NCBI GenBank assembly: GCA_963729445.1
Contig: CAVSNU010000002.1
Span: forward strand, 992,001 to 1,056,000
Origin: JACCZH01 sp963729445
GTDB lineage: Bacteria > Chloroflexota > Chloroflexia > Thermomicrobiales > CFX8
Reading direction: 5' to 3'
DNA: 64,000 bases
A program made the translations under genes and the position numbers. Under the pieces are notes generated by a model. The model had not been told where the DNA came from, did not search any database, and saw only the letters and a program-made list of their open reading frames with translations. The first letter of the stretch is position 1; each line of letters starts with the position of its first letter. Below are positions 9,442 through 18,667 of the stretch, in pieces.

Positions 9442-10059
9442 CTAGGTGGGTCGTTTATCACGAGATAACCGCAAACGCACCACGTGCGCCTGCACCTTCC
9501 GGAAGTAGCCGTCAAAGCGTGGATAGCTCCACCAGATGATCGCGAAAGCAGCCAGCGAGCCAGTCCACAAGCGTGAAAACCAGGTGCTCGGAAGCATGCC
9601 GATCGTGCTGATAGTGATGTCGATCAGCATCGGCGCAACAAGGGCCAACGCCAGCCAGGTAGGCAGCGGTCGCCGCACCCGCGACCACATCACATACAGG
9701 ATTCCGGCAACGGCAAAACCGAGATGCAGTGCGATATCGCGCTGCTCGAACCCCATGGCGTGGCCGCCGATGAAGAAGGTGTGCGATGGACGTTGCGGAC
9801 AGATCAGGGAGTAGGCGCGATAGATCGGATCGGTGACAGCCGTGCCGAACCACATGCCCAGAAATGGTGTAACGACGGCCAGCAACCCGATGAACAGGTT
9901 GAGAACGGTCACGGTGATCAGCACGTGCGGCAACATTCGCATCGCCGCCGGCAGCCAGCCTGGCAGCGGCTTGCGCTCCTGCTGGCGCAAGGCGATCAGC
10001 CGCTTGATCTCCTCCATCTGTTCCGGAGATAGCGTCTTCTGGGATTCTGCCTCGCTCAC
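9442..10059 (-). CDS. DUF2085 family membrane protein
   Basis: A 205-residue protein with a charged N-terminal ~40 residues and four hydrophobic segments (about residues 47-78, 110-130, 138-160 and 168-185). CPQRPSHTFFIGGHAMGFEQRDIALHLG resembles the DUF2085 signature: Cys, then the R-x-x-x-FF-GG block, and the arginine-aspartate pair entering a helix. Function of the family is unknown. It is transcribed on the minus strand downstream of the moaC group, but a ~110-bp gap argues for an independent unit. Confidence 0.7.
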   Translation of the reverse strand: MSEAESQKTLSPEQMEEIKRLIALRQQERKPLPGWLPAAMRMLPHVLITVTVLNLFIGLLAVVTPFLGMWFGTAVTDPIYRAYSLICPQRPSHTFFIGGHAMGFEQRDIALHLGFAVAGILYVMWSRVRRPLPTWLALALVAPMLIDITISTIGMLPSTWFSRLWTGSLAAFAIIWWSYPRFDGYFRKVQAHVVRLRLSRDKRPT

Positions 10060-10168
10060 CTACCGCAGTCCTTGACTCCGAGCCGAACGTTGTTCCATGA
10101 CTCGCTAGTCTAGCGGTACGAGGGACACGATCGTATCCACCTGAAGTCCCGGGTTCGGAGAGCGGCGC

Positions 10169-10642
10169 TCACCCCTCCGGCGCGTCCCAATCGCCGGACT
10201 TACCGCCACTCTTGTGGACGAGGCGGACGGCGTCAATCGTCATGCCGCGGTCGATAGCTTTGACCATGTCGTAGATTGTGAGCGCCGCGACCGAGACGGC
10301 CGTGAGCGCCTCCATCTCGACACCGGTTTTGCCGCGGGTTTCGACTCGGGCCTCAATCTCGATCGAAGATCTGGTCTCGTCCGGCTCCAGGCGCACGTTG
10401 ATCGCGGTCAGGCTGAGCGGGTGACACATCGGCACCAGGTCACTCGTCTTCTTGGCGCCCATAATGGCGGCCACCTGTGCGACACCCAATACATCGCCCT
10501 TCTTGGCGGTGCCTTCAATAATTGTGCGCAAGGTTGCAGCCTGCATCGTCACCCGGCCCGTGGCGATGGCGATGCGGTGGGTCTCGTCTTTGTCGCCGAC
10601 ATCGACCATCTGGGCCTTGCCGGATTCATCAAAATGGGTCAA
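10169..10642 (-). CDS. moaC: Cyclic pyranopterin monophosphate synthase MoaC
   Basis: A 157-residue protein of normal MoaC length. It catalyses formation of cyclic pyranopterin monophosphate in molybdenum cofactor biosynthesis. Signature blocks are present: KKTSDLVPMCHPLSLT, then EARVETRGKTGVEMEALTAVSVAALTIYDM and the C-terminal HKSGGKSG. No ATG exists near the N terminus. I place the start at TTG 10642 (LTHFDESGKAQMVDVGDK), with GGAGG 15 bases upstream; an ATC codon at 10651 has better spacing but would be a rare start. Extending to the first Met would overlap the 2TM gene and add non-homologous residues. The neighbouring 2TM gene is co-directional with about 55 bp between them. Confidence 0.92.
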   Translation of the reverse strand: MTHFDESGKAQMVDVGDKDETHRIAIATGRVTMQAATLRTIIEGTAKKGDVLGVAQVAAIMGAKKTSDLVPMCHPLSLTAINVRLEPDETRSSIEIEARVETRGKTGVEMEALTAVSVAALTIYDMVKAIDRGMTIDAVRLVHKSGGKSGDWDAPEG

Positions 10643-10697
10643 GTCAGCGATAGCGAACCTCCGGATCGAATACGCAGCGAAACAGCGCGCATGGGGG

Positions 10698-10979
10698 TCA
10701 GGGTCTCTCGTCCTTCTCCATGAGCTCGCGGATCTTGCGTTGCTCCCATTCCGCGCCCATACGGCCCGAAAACACAAACACGCTCAAGCCATGAACGGCG
10801 AGGCCGATGCCCCACCCCAGTGTCCCCCAGTAGAACCACCAACCTCCACCTGTGAACAGATTCATCGTAAACAGCCCGAGATTCACGATGAGGTAGACGA
10901 TGAGGTGAATGTAGAACCCTTTTATCTCATCGACGCGCGCCTTTGCCCGCGCATACCGTTGCTCTTCGTCCATGGGCAA
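10698..10979 (-). CDS. 2TM domain small membrane protein
   Basis: A 93-residue protein of the 2TM-domain family. It has a charged N terminus (EEQRYARAKARVDEIKG), two transmembrane helices (YIHLIVYLIVNLGLFTMNLF and WGTLGWGIGLAVHGLSVFVF) joined by a WWFYWG turn, and a basic tail (GAEWEQRKIRELMEKDE). Family members occur alone or fused to histidine kinases, and their function is unknown. The gene lies immediately upstream of moaC on the same strand, probably co-transcribed, but no functional link is known. Confidence 0.8.
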   Translation of the reverse strand: MPMDEEQRYARAKARVDEIKGFYIHLIVYLIVNLGLFTMNLFTGGGWWFYWGTLGWGIGLAVHGLSVFVFSGRMGAEWEQRKIRELMEKDERP

Positions 10980-11150
10980 CTCCTACATCACGGATCAAGA
11001 ATGTTGCTCGGTCAATGCCGCAAGTATAGGGAATGGACAGCCATATCAGGAAGCGGTGAAACTACTCTGTTGAAGAGGGTTCATGCGCAGGGGCAGGCGC
11101 AGCCCCAGTGCTGTGGAGGCTGGGTTCGATGTGGACGATACTGGGTCTTA

Positions 11151-11840
11151 CTACGCGCTCGCCAATCGCCGAGACGCGAGCTGTGGGGCGAACTTCCGGT
11201 AACAAACGATGAGCAGCAGGAGGAACCAGGCTCCCCACAGGAAGCCGCCGAGAACATCCGACGGCCAGTGCGCGCCGGTGTACACCCGGCTGAAGCCGAC
11301 CGCGAACATCTGCGCCACTGCCAGAGCCTGTACCAGAAGCCGGACTCGCCGGTGCCGGATGAGGTGGAACGACAGGTAGACGATGATTCCGCAGAACACG
11401 ACGGTGCCCATGGTGTGCCCGCTTGGGAACGAGAGACCGCTGGCATGCTCCGTCACCTGAACCAGCCCCTCCTCGGGACGCGGCCGGCCTACCAGAAGCT
11501 TGAGCGCGGCGTTCGTGGCCTGGGAGAGCATGGTCGCGGCCAGGAGAACCATCTGAGCGTAGCGTCCAACGATTCCGAGCCCTAGCGCCAGCAGTGTCGT
11601 GATCACAATCAACGAGGGAGCGTCAAAGGTCGCGTTCATGAACCGCGCGAGCACGCCCGCTTCGCTGGCATCGACGGCCTGGATCGCGCCGGCAACCATG
11701 GTGTCGCCCGGCATCGTGCCACCCTCAGCGGCAACAACTGTCAAAAAAACGGTGATGCCAAAGCCAAGAGCCAGGACGAGATGGACGGTCGAGAGGCGCT
11801 GAAGATAGTTGTTCATCGTGTTGGCCTTGTTCAAAGTCAT
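11151..11840 (-). CDS. PAP2-family membrane phosphatase
   Basis: A 229-residue integral membrane protein with about six helices and the three PAP2 motifs: KLLVGRPRPE (motif 1), SFPSGHTMG (motif 2, catalytic His) and SRVYTGAHWPSDVLGG (motif 3, His nucleophile). Such enzymes dephosphorylate phosphatidic acid, undecaprenyl pyrophosphate or related lipids at the membrane. Length fits a minimal PAP2 enzyme. ATG 11840 has little ribosome-site support; ATG at 11816 has AAGG eight bases upstream and is a good alternative. It is divergent from the second PAP2 gene at 12317, and the two share motif spacing, suggesting they are paralogues. Confidence 0.9.
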   Translation of the reverse strand: MTLNKANTMNNYLQRLSTVHLVLALGFGITVFLTVVAAEGGTMPGDTMVAGAIQAVDASEAGVLARFMNATFDAPSLIVITTLLALGLGIVGRYAQMVLLAATMLSQATNAALKLLVGRPRPEEGLVQVTEHASGLSFPSGHTMGTVVFCGIIVYLSFHLIRHRRVRLLVQALAVAQMFAVGFSRVYTGAHWPSDVLGGFLWGAWFLLLLIVCYRKFAPQLASRRLASA

Positions 11841-12316
11841 CCCAGCAGCTCGCTACTGATCACCATGCGCTATCTAAGGCTCCTCATAATACACGATTCC
11901 CTCCGTCAAAAGGCGGATATGACAGCTCCGTCAGAAGGCGGAGCACATTCAGCCAAGAAGTCCCAACACGCTCACGCCGTTCGCATGATGTGAGGCTCTT
12001 CTACGCGTTCTAGAGTGATTGAGTTCCGTAAGAAGGGACGGGATCAGGCGCGAGGTGAACGGCAACAGAGATGTTGTTCGCTCCAGATCCCAGGGGGACA
12101 CGCAAACGGGCGGCGTTCACGAGATGTCTGGCCACTTCAACCGGCGATGACGCCGGTAACCGACCTACAGCGGCCACACATTTTTCGAGCGCAACGCGAG
12201 CCAAGGGCTAGGTACGCAGCCGCTGGTACTCGGGAAAAACGCCCAACCAGTATATGCACAGCGCTGGATGCGACAGTGACGTCGCCCGAGTGCGCCAACC
12301 ATTGGGGGAGTTCACC
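11841..12316. other. Divergent intergenic region between two PAP2 genes
   Basis: About 475 bp without a convincing gene. Short open frames here lack ribosome sites and have shadow-like composition. It must hold the promoters of both PAP2 genes, but I see no clear -35/-10 pair. GGGGGAG at 12304-12310 is the ribosome site of the plus-strand gene. Confidence 0.5.
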
Positions 12317-14426
12317 GTGGTTTCAACGACGTTTTCCGGGACAACGACCGGCATCAGAACCACCGAGCGCGAGGAACGTGCTCACCGCGTCTCGTTCAAG
12401 ACTCCAGCGTTGCTCGCGACAGTGCTGACCGGCGCGCTGGTTATCGACGCTTTGATCCAGCCAATCGCGCCATTCGATCTCTGGAGTCTCAATCAGATTC
12501 AACGGATCGACCTGCCCTATCTGGAGACCATTCTCCGGCCGGTCGACGCACTTACCAGCTCGACCGGAGCGATCGGGAGCTGGGCGCTGGTGCTGCTGGC
12601 GTTCATCATCGCTCGCAAGTGGCTCGTGGCGCTGGCAGTAATGGCACTGCCGGTTGGCGGGTTGATCAACAACTTCGTTGGCGAAGTGCTGGTGGGCCGC
12701 ACGCGCCCGCACGGTTACGACGAGATCGTTCGCACGGTGACGGATGTCGAAGCGGCCTCGTTCCCGAGCGGTCACGTCATGGGCGCGGTGATGCTCTACG
12801 GCCTGCTCTTTTTCCTGGCCCGCGAGATCCGCAATCGTCCCCTGGCGCTGGTCGTTCAATCGTTCTCGATGGGCATCATCCTGGTCGTTGGCTTCGCTCG
12901 CGTCTGGTACGGCGCGCACTGGCCGTCGGACGTGCTGGGAGCCTACGCGCTTGGCGGGTTGATCCTGGTCGGCATTCTGGCCGCCTATCAACGGATTCAG
13001 ATTGCGGTTGGCGAGATCCCATTCATCCGAGCCGCCTTCGTGCAGCATGATGAGCGCGAGCCGCACGCGCACGCACTGACGAGCCTGGTGATCTTCAACG
13101 GCGATACCGTCTCGAAGATCTACGCACCAGGATTTGTGCCGCGAGCGATCTACTGGCTGGCCTATCAGGCGGAGTTCCCGTACATCCGCAACCGGGTTGC
13201 CCTGCAGGCCGCTCTGGAGCGGCGCAACCTGGCGTCCCAGTTGAGCGAGTACTGGTTCGGCAGCAGCCGGGTGGCGCTGGCAACCAGCGTTGACACCGTG
13301 CATGGTCGCTACGCACTGAACAGCACGTTCGTTGACGGTCACGAGCCGACCGATCGTGCTGCGGCAAAGGCCTTCCTGGTCGAGGTGCGCGGGCGCTTCG
13401 AAGAGGCCGGCCTGCCGACCTGGCAGATCGATCCGCGCCAGCCGCGCGCGATCGACAACGTTCTGGAGACCGCTGCGGGCGACTACACGATCGTCGACCT
13501 GGAGTCCGGGCTGGTCTCGCCGCTGGCCTCGCTCAAGACCTGGGCGCGAGCCATCCGGCGCGGCATGGTGCCGATCTACGACGACGTCTACTTCGATGTC
13601 ACGCGCGGCTATATCGAGCGTGAGGCTGAAGCGATGCGGGAGGTCAAGGGGACAGAGTGGCTGGCCCGACTGCGCGAGCAAGTTGAGCGAGCCGAGACCG
13701 AAACCCGCGCATGGCACGCCGGAGAGTTGCGCATCTGGAGCAAGCTCGTCGGCGGCATCTGGGACGGTTACGGCTTCCGCACCTGGCGCTCACGCGCCCA
13801 GGCACGGGTGGCAGGCGGGCAGGACAAGGCGCTGGGGTGGATGACCGCGTCGGTCGAGAACTGGTTGGACGAAGGCCGGATCACCGGCAAGCGAAGCCAC
13901 AGAGCTGCGCGAGCAGATGGCGACACCAACCTTCCAGGCGGTTCTGCCGCATCTCGGAGCGCACCTGGCGATCACCGTCGTCCTGCGCTTCCCGTTCGGC
14001 AGCATCGCGCGCATGGCCTGGACCGGTTATCTGCTGACGGCGTCCACCGCAAAGCTGATGGCTCGCCGGATCGACCGACGCGCCTGGAAGCAGACCTGGG
14101 ACATTCACTCGCCTCTGGTGGTGCTGCTCGCGGCGATTCCCGGCTTCGGAGCATTCGCTTACCTGGCGGCCAGGCCGGTGCGGTCGAACCGGCTGCTGAT
14201 GCGGGTCACGCTGGACGCCGTCATGCACAAGGTACCGTGGCGCTTGTACGAGCGCAGCGGGATGCGCCGGATCATCGCCCGCCCCGCCGGAGCGGTTGTC
14301 GAGAACTGGGAGCCGGCCTGGATGACCGAGCCGTTCCGCGTCGAGCTACCGGTGGCATACGCAAACGGTCCGGTACCGTCCTATGCCTACTCAGGCGATC
14401 CGGCCTCCTGCGCGGCCGGAGGATGA
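12317..14426 (+). CDS. PAP2 phosphatase fused to a kinase-like domain (one frameshift)
   Basis: About 703 residues after removing one extra A near 13889. Residues ~30-230 form a six-helix PAP2 domain with EVLVGRTRPHG, SFPSGHVMG and ARVWYGAHWPSDVLGA. Residues ~235-420 look like a protein- or lipid-kinase fold: LVIFNGDTVSKIYAP (possible nucleotide-binding Lys), then RAIDNVLETAAGDYTIVDLE, which resembles the catalytic D-x-x-x-N and D-x-E pattern. A C-terminal region has further hydrophobic stretches (LGAHLAITVVLRFPF, SPLVVLLAAIPGFGAFAYLA). GTG 12317 follows GGGGGAG by six bases. The frame then continues as ITGSEATELREQMATPTFQA after correction. The kinase assignment is inferred from motif pattern only. 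A strong terminator follows. Confidence 0.8.
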
Positions 14427-14446
14427 CCGGACGACACACAGACACG

Positions 14447-14480
14447 AAAAGCCGGAGGCTGCCACCAGCCTCCGGCTTTT
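14447..14480 (+). terminator. Intrinsic terminator of the PAP2-kinase gene
   Basis: A perfect 14-bp stem (AAAAGCCGGAGGCT, loop GCCACC) ending in TTTT, about 20 bp after the stop codon. Confidence 0.93.
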
Positions 14481-14548
14481 CCCATTCACGATTCCGGGGA
14501 TGGTTCTTCAGAATCGGGGGACGGATTGATGTGCTATCCACAAATCTA

Positions 14549-14611
14549 CGTAGCGGCGCAATTCATTGCGCCCTCTCCGACGCCACGGCCAGCCAGGCAG
14601 GGCACAATGAT
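14549..14611. repeat. Diverged copy of the CGTAGCGGCGCAAT palindromic element
   Basis: The left half (CGTAGCGGCGCAAT, then ATTGCGCCCTCTCCG) matches the 75-bp element at 14646-14720. The right half has decayed and lost its terminal repeat. Confidence 0.75.
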
Positions 14612-14645
14612 GAGTTTGTCCTAATTGATCCGATAATGAGGAATG

Positions 14646-14720
14646 CGTAGCGGCGCAATTTATTGCGCCCTCTCCGGCGCCCGAGCGGACAGGCAAGGCG
14701 CAATGAATTGCGCCGCTACG
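14646..14720. repeat. 75-bp palindromic element, full copy
   Basis: The ends are 14-bp perfect inverted repeats (CGTAGCGGCGCAAT ... ATTGCGCCGCTACG), and each arm also contains its own smaller palindrome (GGCGCAAT-N2-ATTGCGCC). The copy at 55875-55949 differs at only one base that I can see. It is noncoding and lies between a terminator and the next gene, like a REP- or MITE-type unit. Confidence 0.88.
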
Positions 14721-14889
14721 CAGACAGGGACCCCCTCAAACGCCCTCTCGCAGGGATGGCTCCTCGTCTATGATCGGATCCACCGGGACAGCTCCTTACG
14801 TATGCCCGGTTCAACAACGCAGGAGGCAAGCCGGGCGTATGGAATATGCGCCATTCATTGGCACACTTACAGAAAGAATCGAGTGGAAC

Positions 14890-16050
14890 ATGACGGTATC
14901 GCTCTGGCAGGACACGGCCAGCTGGCCCGGTGAGGTTGAGCACCAACAGGTGACAACAGACATCTGTATTGTCGGTGGTGGCGTGGTTGGCACGCTGCTG
15001 GCGACATTCTTCGGCGAGGCCGGCAAGTCGGTCGTGGTCCTGGAATCCGGCCAGGTGGCGGGTGGTGCCTCGGGAAGAAACGCCGGACACTGCATCGGCG
15101 GACTCAGGAACAACTATCACGAGGCCATCGAGCGCTGGGGTCACAACCGGGCGAGGGAGTTCCGGCACTTCCTCATTGAAAGCCGCGACATGGTCTGGAA
15201 CTACTGCCAGCAGCACGACGTGCCGTTCGAGCGCAACGGCTCACGCTACCTGGGAGCCGACGAGACCGAGGCAGCCGGACTGCGGGCCGCTGCGGCTGCA
15301 TTGCAAGCCGACGGCGAGGATGTCGAGTACTGCGACGGCGACCCCTGGGACCGGGGATTCGTTGGCACGCTGTTTCAACCCGGTGATCTCGGCCTGCAAC
15401 CCTACCTGCTCGTGACCCGGCTGATGACCGCCTCGGGCGCGCTTGTGATCGAGAACAGCGAAGTACGCGCCATCGAGCAGCGCGGCGACACGGTTATCCT
15501 GCGGTCGAAACGGGCCACGGTGGAGTGCAAACAGGCCGTGCTAGCAACCAACGCCTACTCCCGCATTCTGCACCCCTACTTCCGCGACAAGGTCTTCCCG
15601 ACCCGGGCCCAGATGTACGCCACCGAGCCGAGCAGCGAACGGATCTTCGACACACCCACCGGCACGGAGGACGGTTTCGAGTATTTCCGCCAGCTCTCAG
15701 ACGGCCGGTTCCTGATCGGGGGCTATCGCGACCGCTTTATCGATGAAGAAGTTGGCTACGCCGACGAAACCACACCGCATCTCCAGGCAGGGCTTGAGGA
15801 TTGGGTGTCAGCGCGCTTCCCAGAAGTTGCCCGGCTGAAAATCACCCATCGCTGGGCCGGCATCATGGGCTTCACCGCGGACGGACTGCCCCTGGTTGGG
15901 ACCCTGCCTGACATGCCGAACGTGTTCTTCGCCGTCGGCTTCAACGGTGGTGGCATGAGCATGGGTCCAGCCACCGCCCGCTTGACCGCCGAGTACGTTC
16001 TGTCCGGAACCAGGCCCGACCTGTTGCACGTCGATCGATTGGGTGCCTAG
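14890..16050 (+). CDS. FAD-dependent oxidoreductase (DAO/glycine oxidase family)
   Basis: A 386-residue flavoprotein. The N-terminal dinucleotide-binding loop ICIVGGGVVGTLLATFFGEAG, with VVVLESGQVAGGASGRNAGH following, is typical of the DAO family (sarcosine, glycine or gamma-glutamyl-polyamine oxidases). The C-terminal block HRWAGIMGFTADGLPLVG, then FFAVGFNGGGMSMGPATARL, is the family's flavin-contacting end. It probably oxidises an amine or amino acid to an imine with release of H2O2. Substrate unknown. Start 14890 (MTVSLWQD) was chosen because the longer frame from 14770 is not conserved-looking; ATG 14839 is possible given AGGAGG upstream. Its stop overlaps the next start (TAGTG), so the two genes are translationally coupled. 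Confidence 0.85.
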   Translation: MTVSLWQDTASWPGEVEHQQVTTDICIVGGGVVGTLLATFFGEAGKSVVVLESGQVAGGASGRNAGHCIGGLRNNYHEAIERWGHNRAREFRHFLIESRDMVWNYCQQHDVPFERNGSRYLGADETEAAGLRAAAAALQADGEDVEYCDGDPWDRGFVGTLFQPGDLGLQPYLLVTRLMTASGALVIENSEVRAIEQRGDTVILRSKRATVECKQAVLATNAYSRILHPYFRDKVFPTRAQMYATEPSSERIFDTPTGTEDGFEYFRQLSDGRFLIGGYRDRFIDEEVGYADETTPHLQAGLEDWVSARFPEVARLKITHRWAGIMGFTADGLPLVGTLPDMPNVFFAVGFNGGGMSMGPATARLTAEYVLSGTRPDLLHVDRLGA

Positions 16051-16481
16051 TGTGGAGCAGCGCCTGGTTTGAAGTCGTCAAGCGGATAGGCTCGGCGCTC
16101 AACCGTTGGGCCTACCGCCTGTCCAACGGCAGGATCACCGGCAGCTACCAGGGCGTGCCGATCCTGTTGTTGACGACGACCGGGCGCAAGAGCAACAAAC
16201 CGCGCACTTGGCCGCTACTCTTCTTTCGCGACGAGGACCGCTACATCCTGATCGCTTCCAACGGCGGCGCGGATTACCACCCTGCCTGGTTACTCAATCT
16301 ACGCGCGAATCCGCACGCCACCATCGAAATCGGCCGCAACCGGATGGAGGTCACTGCCGAAGAGGCAACTGGTGATGAACGTGATCGGCTATGGCGCGTC
16401 GCGTCGCAGGCGTATCCCAGTTATGAGCGTTACCAGTCGCGCACGAGCCGTGAGATTCCAGTGGTGGTGTTGAGGCTATAA
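16050..16481 (+). CDS. Deazaflavin (F420)-dependent nitroreductase family protein
   Basis: A 143-residue single-domain split-barrel flavoenzyme of the DDN family. The motif GVPILLLTTTGRKSNKPRTWPL and then the core ADYHPAWLLNLRANPHATIEIG are the family's cofactor-binding hallmarks. Members use reduced F420 (or occasionally FMN) to reduce quinones and nitroaromatics. GTG start at 16050 overlaps the last base of the preceding oxidoreductase stop, which supports a shared redox pathway. F420 use would fit a Chloroflexota or actinobacterial-type host, but no F420 biosynthesis gene is in the window. Confidence 0.87.
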   Translation: MWSSAWFEVVKRIGSALNRWAYRLSNGRITGSYQGVPILLLTTTGRKSNKPRTWPLLFFRDEDRYILIASNGGADYHPAWLLNLRANPHATIEIGRNRMEVTAEEATGDERDRLWRVASQAYPSYERYQSRTSREIPVVVLRL

Positions 16482-16555
16482 GAATATTCTGGCACAAGGT
16501 AGAATGCGTACAACACTCTCAACGACGACTCCCCCAATTATGGAAAGCATCGATC

Positions 16556-16780
16556 ATGGTCGAGCACAGTGCCGAGAATAATGAAGAATACGATGAGAGT
16601 CGGATCGTCTATCTGACTCGTGAAGAAGAGTTCGCCATCCTTGATAGAGCAGCTCGTCAGTATTTGAACATGAGTGGCGAAGAGTTCCTGCGTCGCTGGA
16701 AAGAACACGACTTTGAGGATCCCGATAGCTTCGAGGTCATCTACGTCGGCATGCGCGTTCCGCCAGCGATTGAAGAGTAG
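16556..16780 (+). CDS. Small acidic protein, possible antitoxin
   Basis: A 74-residue protein, very acidic, with an N-terminal disordered stretch (EHSAENNEEYDESR) followed by VYLTREEEFAILDRAARQYL and SGEEFLRRWKEHDFED. That pattern suggests two helices resembling the C-terminal partner-binding tail of small antitoxins. It ends nine bases before the next gene, so the two are almost certainly co-transcribed. I do not recognise a named family. A toxin-antitoxin role is inferred from size, order and charge only. Confidence 0.65.
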   Translation: MVEHSAENNEEYDESRIVYLTREEEFAILDRAARQYLNMSGEEFLRRWKEHDFEDPDSFEVIYVGMRVPPAIEE

Positions 16781-16789
16781 GCTCACTAC

Positions 16790-17329
16790 TTGTCAGGAAG
16801 AAGCCGTGCCGAGTCTCTTCAAGCACATCAGAACCATCTTCAGCGAGCGGTAAGCTGTGTCACCGACGCGGTGCTGACCACCAGCGGTATATCCAATGTC
16901 AAGACCGTACGATCGGTGCGAGAACTGAATATCTCGCTCAATAGCGACAACCCGGTTCGTCTTATCGCGCACCGGCCGGTTGATTTGACAGTCTTCCAGA
17001 GGGTTCGGCTCGAACTTGGTGACACGTCAAGTCGCAGATCCTGGCGAATTGTCCTCACGGACTACAGTTACACCCTTCGAATTCCCGACGGTGAGGAGAT
17101 TGTGGCTTACCAGTGGGCATCTACAGGTTCTAGCCGTGTAACACATCCCCACCTCCATATCGGTCGAGGAGCAACCGGAAACCTGACGACATTTGGTCCA
17201 CGCGGACTGCATCGTATCCACTTCCCCACCCGACACATCACCATCGAGGATATTCTGCGGCTGGCCATCGTCGAGTTTGGCGTGGAGCCGCGCCGGCCGG
17301 ATTGGGACCGCATTCTCAGTGAAGCGTAG
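16790..17329 (+). CDS. Uncharacterised protein paired with a small acidic partner
   Basis: A 179-residue protein beginning at TTG 16790, with GAAGAG twelve bases upstream; no better in-frame start is visible. Conserved-looking features are LTDYSYTLRIPDGEEIVAYQW, the HPHLHIG motif, and a C-terminal HRIHFPTRHITIEDILRLAI with VEFGV. The clustered His residues (HPHLHIG and HRIHF) suggest metal binding or a nuclease-like site, but I cannot name the family. It follows the 74-residue acidic gene by nine bases. A plausible reading is a toxin-type partner; an unrelated metabolic role cannot be excluded. Confidence 0.65.
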   Translation: MSGRSRAESLQAHQNHLQRAVSCVTDAVLTTSGISNVKTVRSVRELNISLNSDNPVRLIAHRPVDLTVFQRVRLELGDTSSRRSWRIVLTDYSYTLRIPDGEEIVAYQWASTGSSRVTHPHLHIGRGATGNLTTFGPRGLHRIHFPTRHITIEDILRLAIVEFGVEPRRPDWDRILSEA

Positions 17330-17398
17330 ATACCGGAAATAAACAGCTACCCAGCCGCGTTCTCTCGTCTATGGGGATCGGCGAGAGAAGGGTTCACG

Positions 17399-18667
17399 AT
17401 GCAGGCATACCTCGGGAAGCGGTTCTACTATGGCTGGATTGTCGTCGCCGTCACCTTCGCAACGTTGTTAATCGCGTCCGGCATCCGCTCTGCCCCAGCG
17501 ATCCTCATTAACCCGCTTGAAGATGACCTTGGCTGGAGCCGGACGGGGATCTCGTTCGGCATCTCAATTGGGCTCCTGCTGTATGGCTTGACCAGCCCGC
17601 TGACCGGCGCCCTGATGGACCGCGTCGGGCCACGTCGGATGATGCTGGTCGGTGTGTTGCTGGTCGGTATCAGTACGGCGATCAGCGCGGCGATGACCGC
17701 GCTCTGGCAGTTCACCCTGCTCTGGGGAGCGCTCAGCGGCATCGGCACGGGGATCACGGCGTTGGTCATCGGCGCGACCGTCGCCAACCGCTGGTTTGTC
17801 GCCCGGCGCGGGCTGGTGCTCGGCTTGCTTGGCGCGGCGGCATCTGCCGGCCAGCTCGTCTTCATTCCACTCATGATGTGGTTGATCGTCGCCATCGGAT
17901 GGCGGGCCGGTATCCTCGTGCTGGCAATCGCATCTCTCACGCTTCTGACACCGATCTTCCTGCTGATGCGCGATGATCCCGCCAACCTCGGGCTCAAGCC
18001 GTACGGCGCGGATACCGCTCCACCCGCTCCCGAGCCACGCATGCACGGCACCCATCGGGTGATGCACCGCGCGCTGCGGCGGCGCGAGTTCTGGCTGTTG
18101 AGCGGTAGCTTCTTTATCTGTGGTGCGACCTCAAACGGCCTGATCGGCACGCACCTGATCCCACACTCGATCGACCACGGCATCCCGGAGGTCACAGCCG
18201 CCGGAGTGCTTGCGATCATGGGGGCCATGAACTTCGTCGGGACCGTCGCCTCAGGCTGGCTGACCGACCGCTATGACCCGCGCAAGCTGCTGGCCTGTTA
18301 CTACACGTTGCGTGGGCTGTCGCTGTTTGTGCTGCCGTTCGTGACCGACTTCTCGGGCCTGGCAATCTTCGCCATCGTCTTTGGACTGGACTACATCGCC
18401 ACCGTGCCACCGACGGTTGCGCTAGCGGCCGACATCTTTGGCCGGCGGAACGTCGGCACCGTCTTCGGCTGGATCTTCTTCTCCCACCAGGTTGGCGCGG
18501 CCACGGCTGCCTATCTCGGTGGCCTGACGCGCGATCTCATGGGCGACTACCAGTTCGCCTTCCTCACTGCCGGCGCGATCGCGATGCTGGGTGGCCTGAT
18601 GGCCCTGGGGATCAAGCGTGTCTCGCTGCCACATCTCCAGACGGAGCCCGCCCCCGCTTCAGTCTGA
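17399..18667 (+). CDS. MFS transporter
   Basis: A 422-residue membrane protein with about twelve hydrophobic helices in two sets of six, separated by a hydrophilic loop near residues 195-225 (DDPANLGLKPYGADTAPPAP). The first cytoplasmic loop MDRVGPRRMM and the equivalent DRYDPRKLL in the second half are the MFS motif A positions. The pattern GWSRTGISFGISIG near the N terminus resembles the oxalate/formate or monocarboxylate antiporter branch. Substrate unknown. GAGAAGGG lies seven bases before the ATG. Monocistronic by position. Confidence 0.88.
   Translation: MQAYLGKRFYYGWIVVAVTFATLLIASGIRSAPAILINPLEDDLGWSRTGISFGISIGLLLYGLTSPLTGALMDRVGPRRMMLVGVLLVGISTAISAAMTALWQFTLLWGALSGIGTGITALVIGATVANRWFVARRGLVLGLLGAAASAGQLVFIPLMMWLIVAIGWRAGILVLAIASLTLLTPIFLLMRDDPANLGLKPYGADTAPPAPEPRMHGTHRVMHRALRRREFWLLSGSFFICGATSNGLIGTHLIPHSIDHGIPEVTAAGVLAIMGAMNFVGTVASGWLTDRYDPRKLLACYYTLRGLSLFVLPFVTDFSGLAIFAIVFGLDYIATVPPTVALAADIFGRRNVGTVFGWIFFSHQVGAATAAYLGGLTRDLMGDYQFAFLTAGAIAMLGGLMALGIKRVSLPHLQTEPAPASV

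Noticed and set aside
12323..13717. 464-codon minus-strand frame opposite the PAP2-kinase gene
   Set aside because: Antisense frame in GC-rich DNA; His/Arg/Gln-rich shadow composition and no domain.
14646..14720. CRISPR array
   Set aside because: Copies are palindromic, irregularly spaced and not separated by unique spacers; no cas gene.
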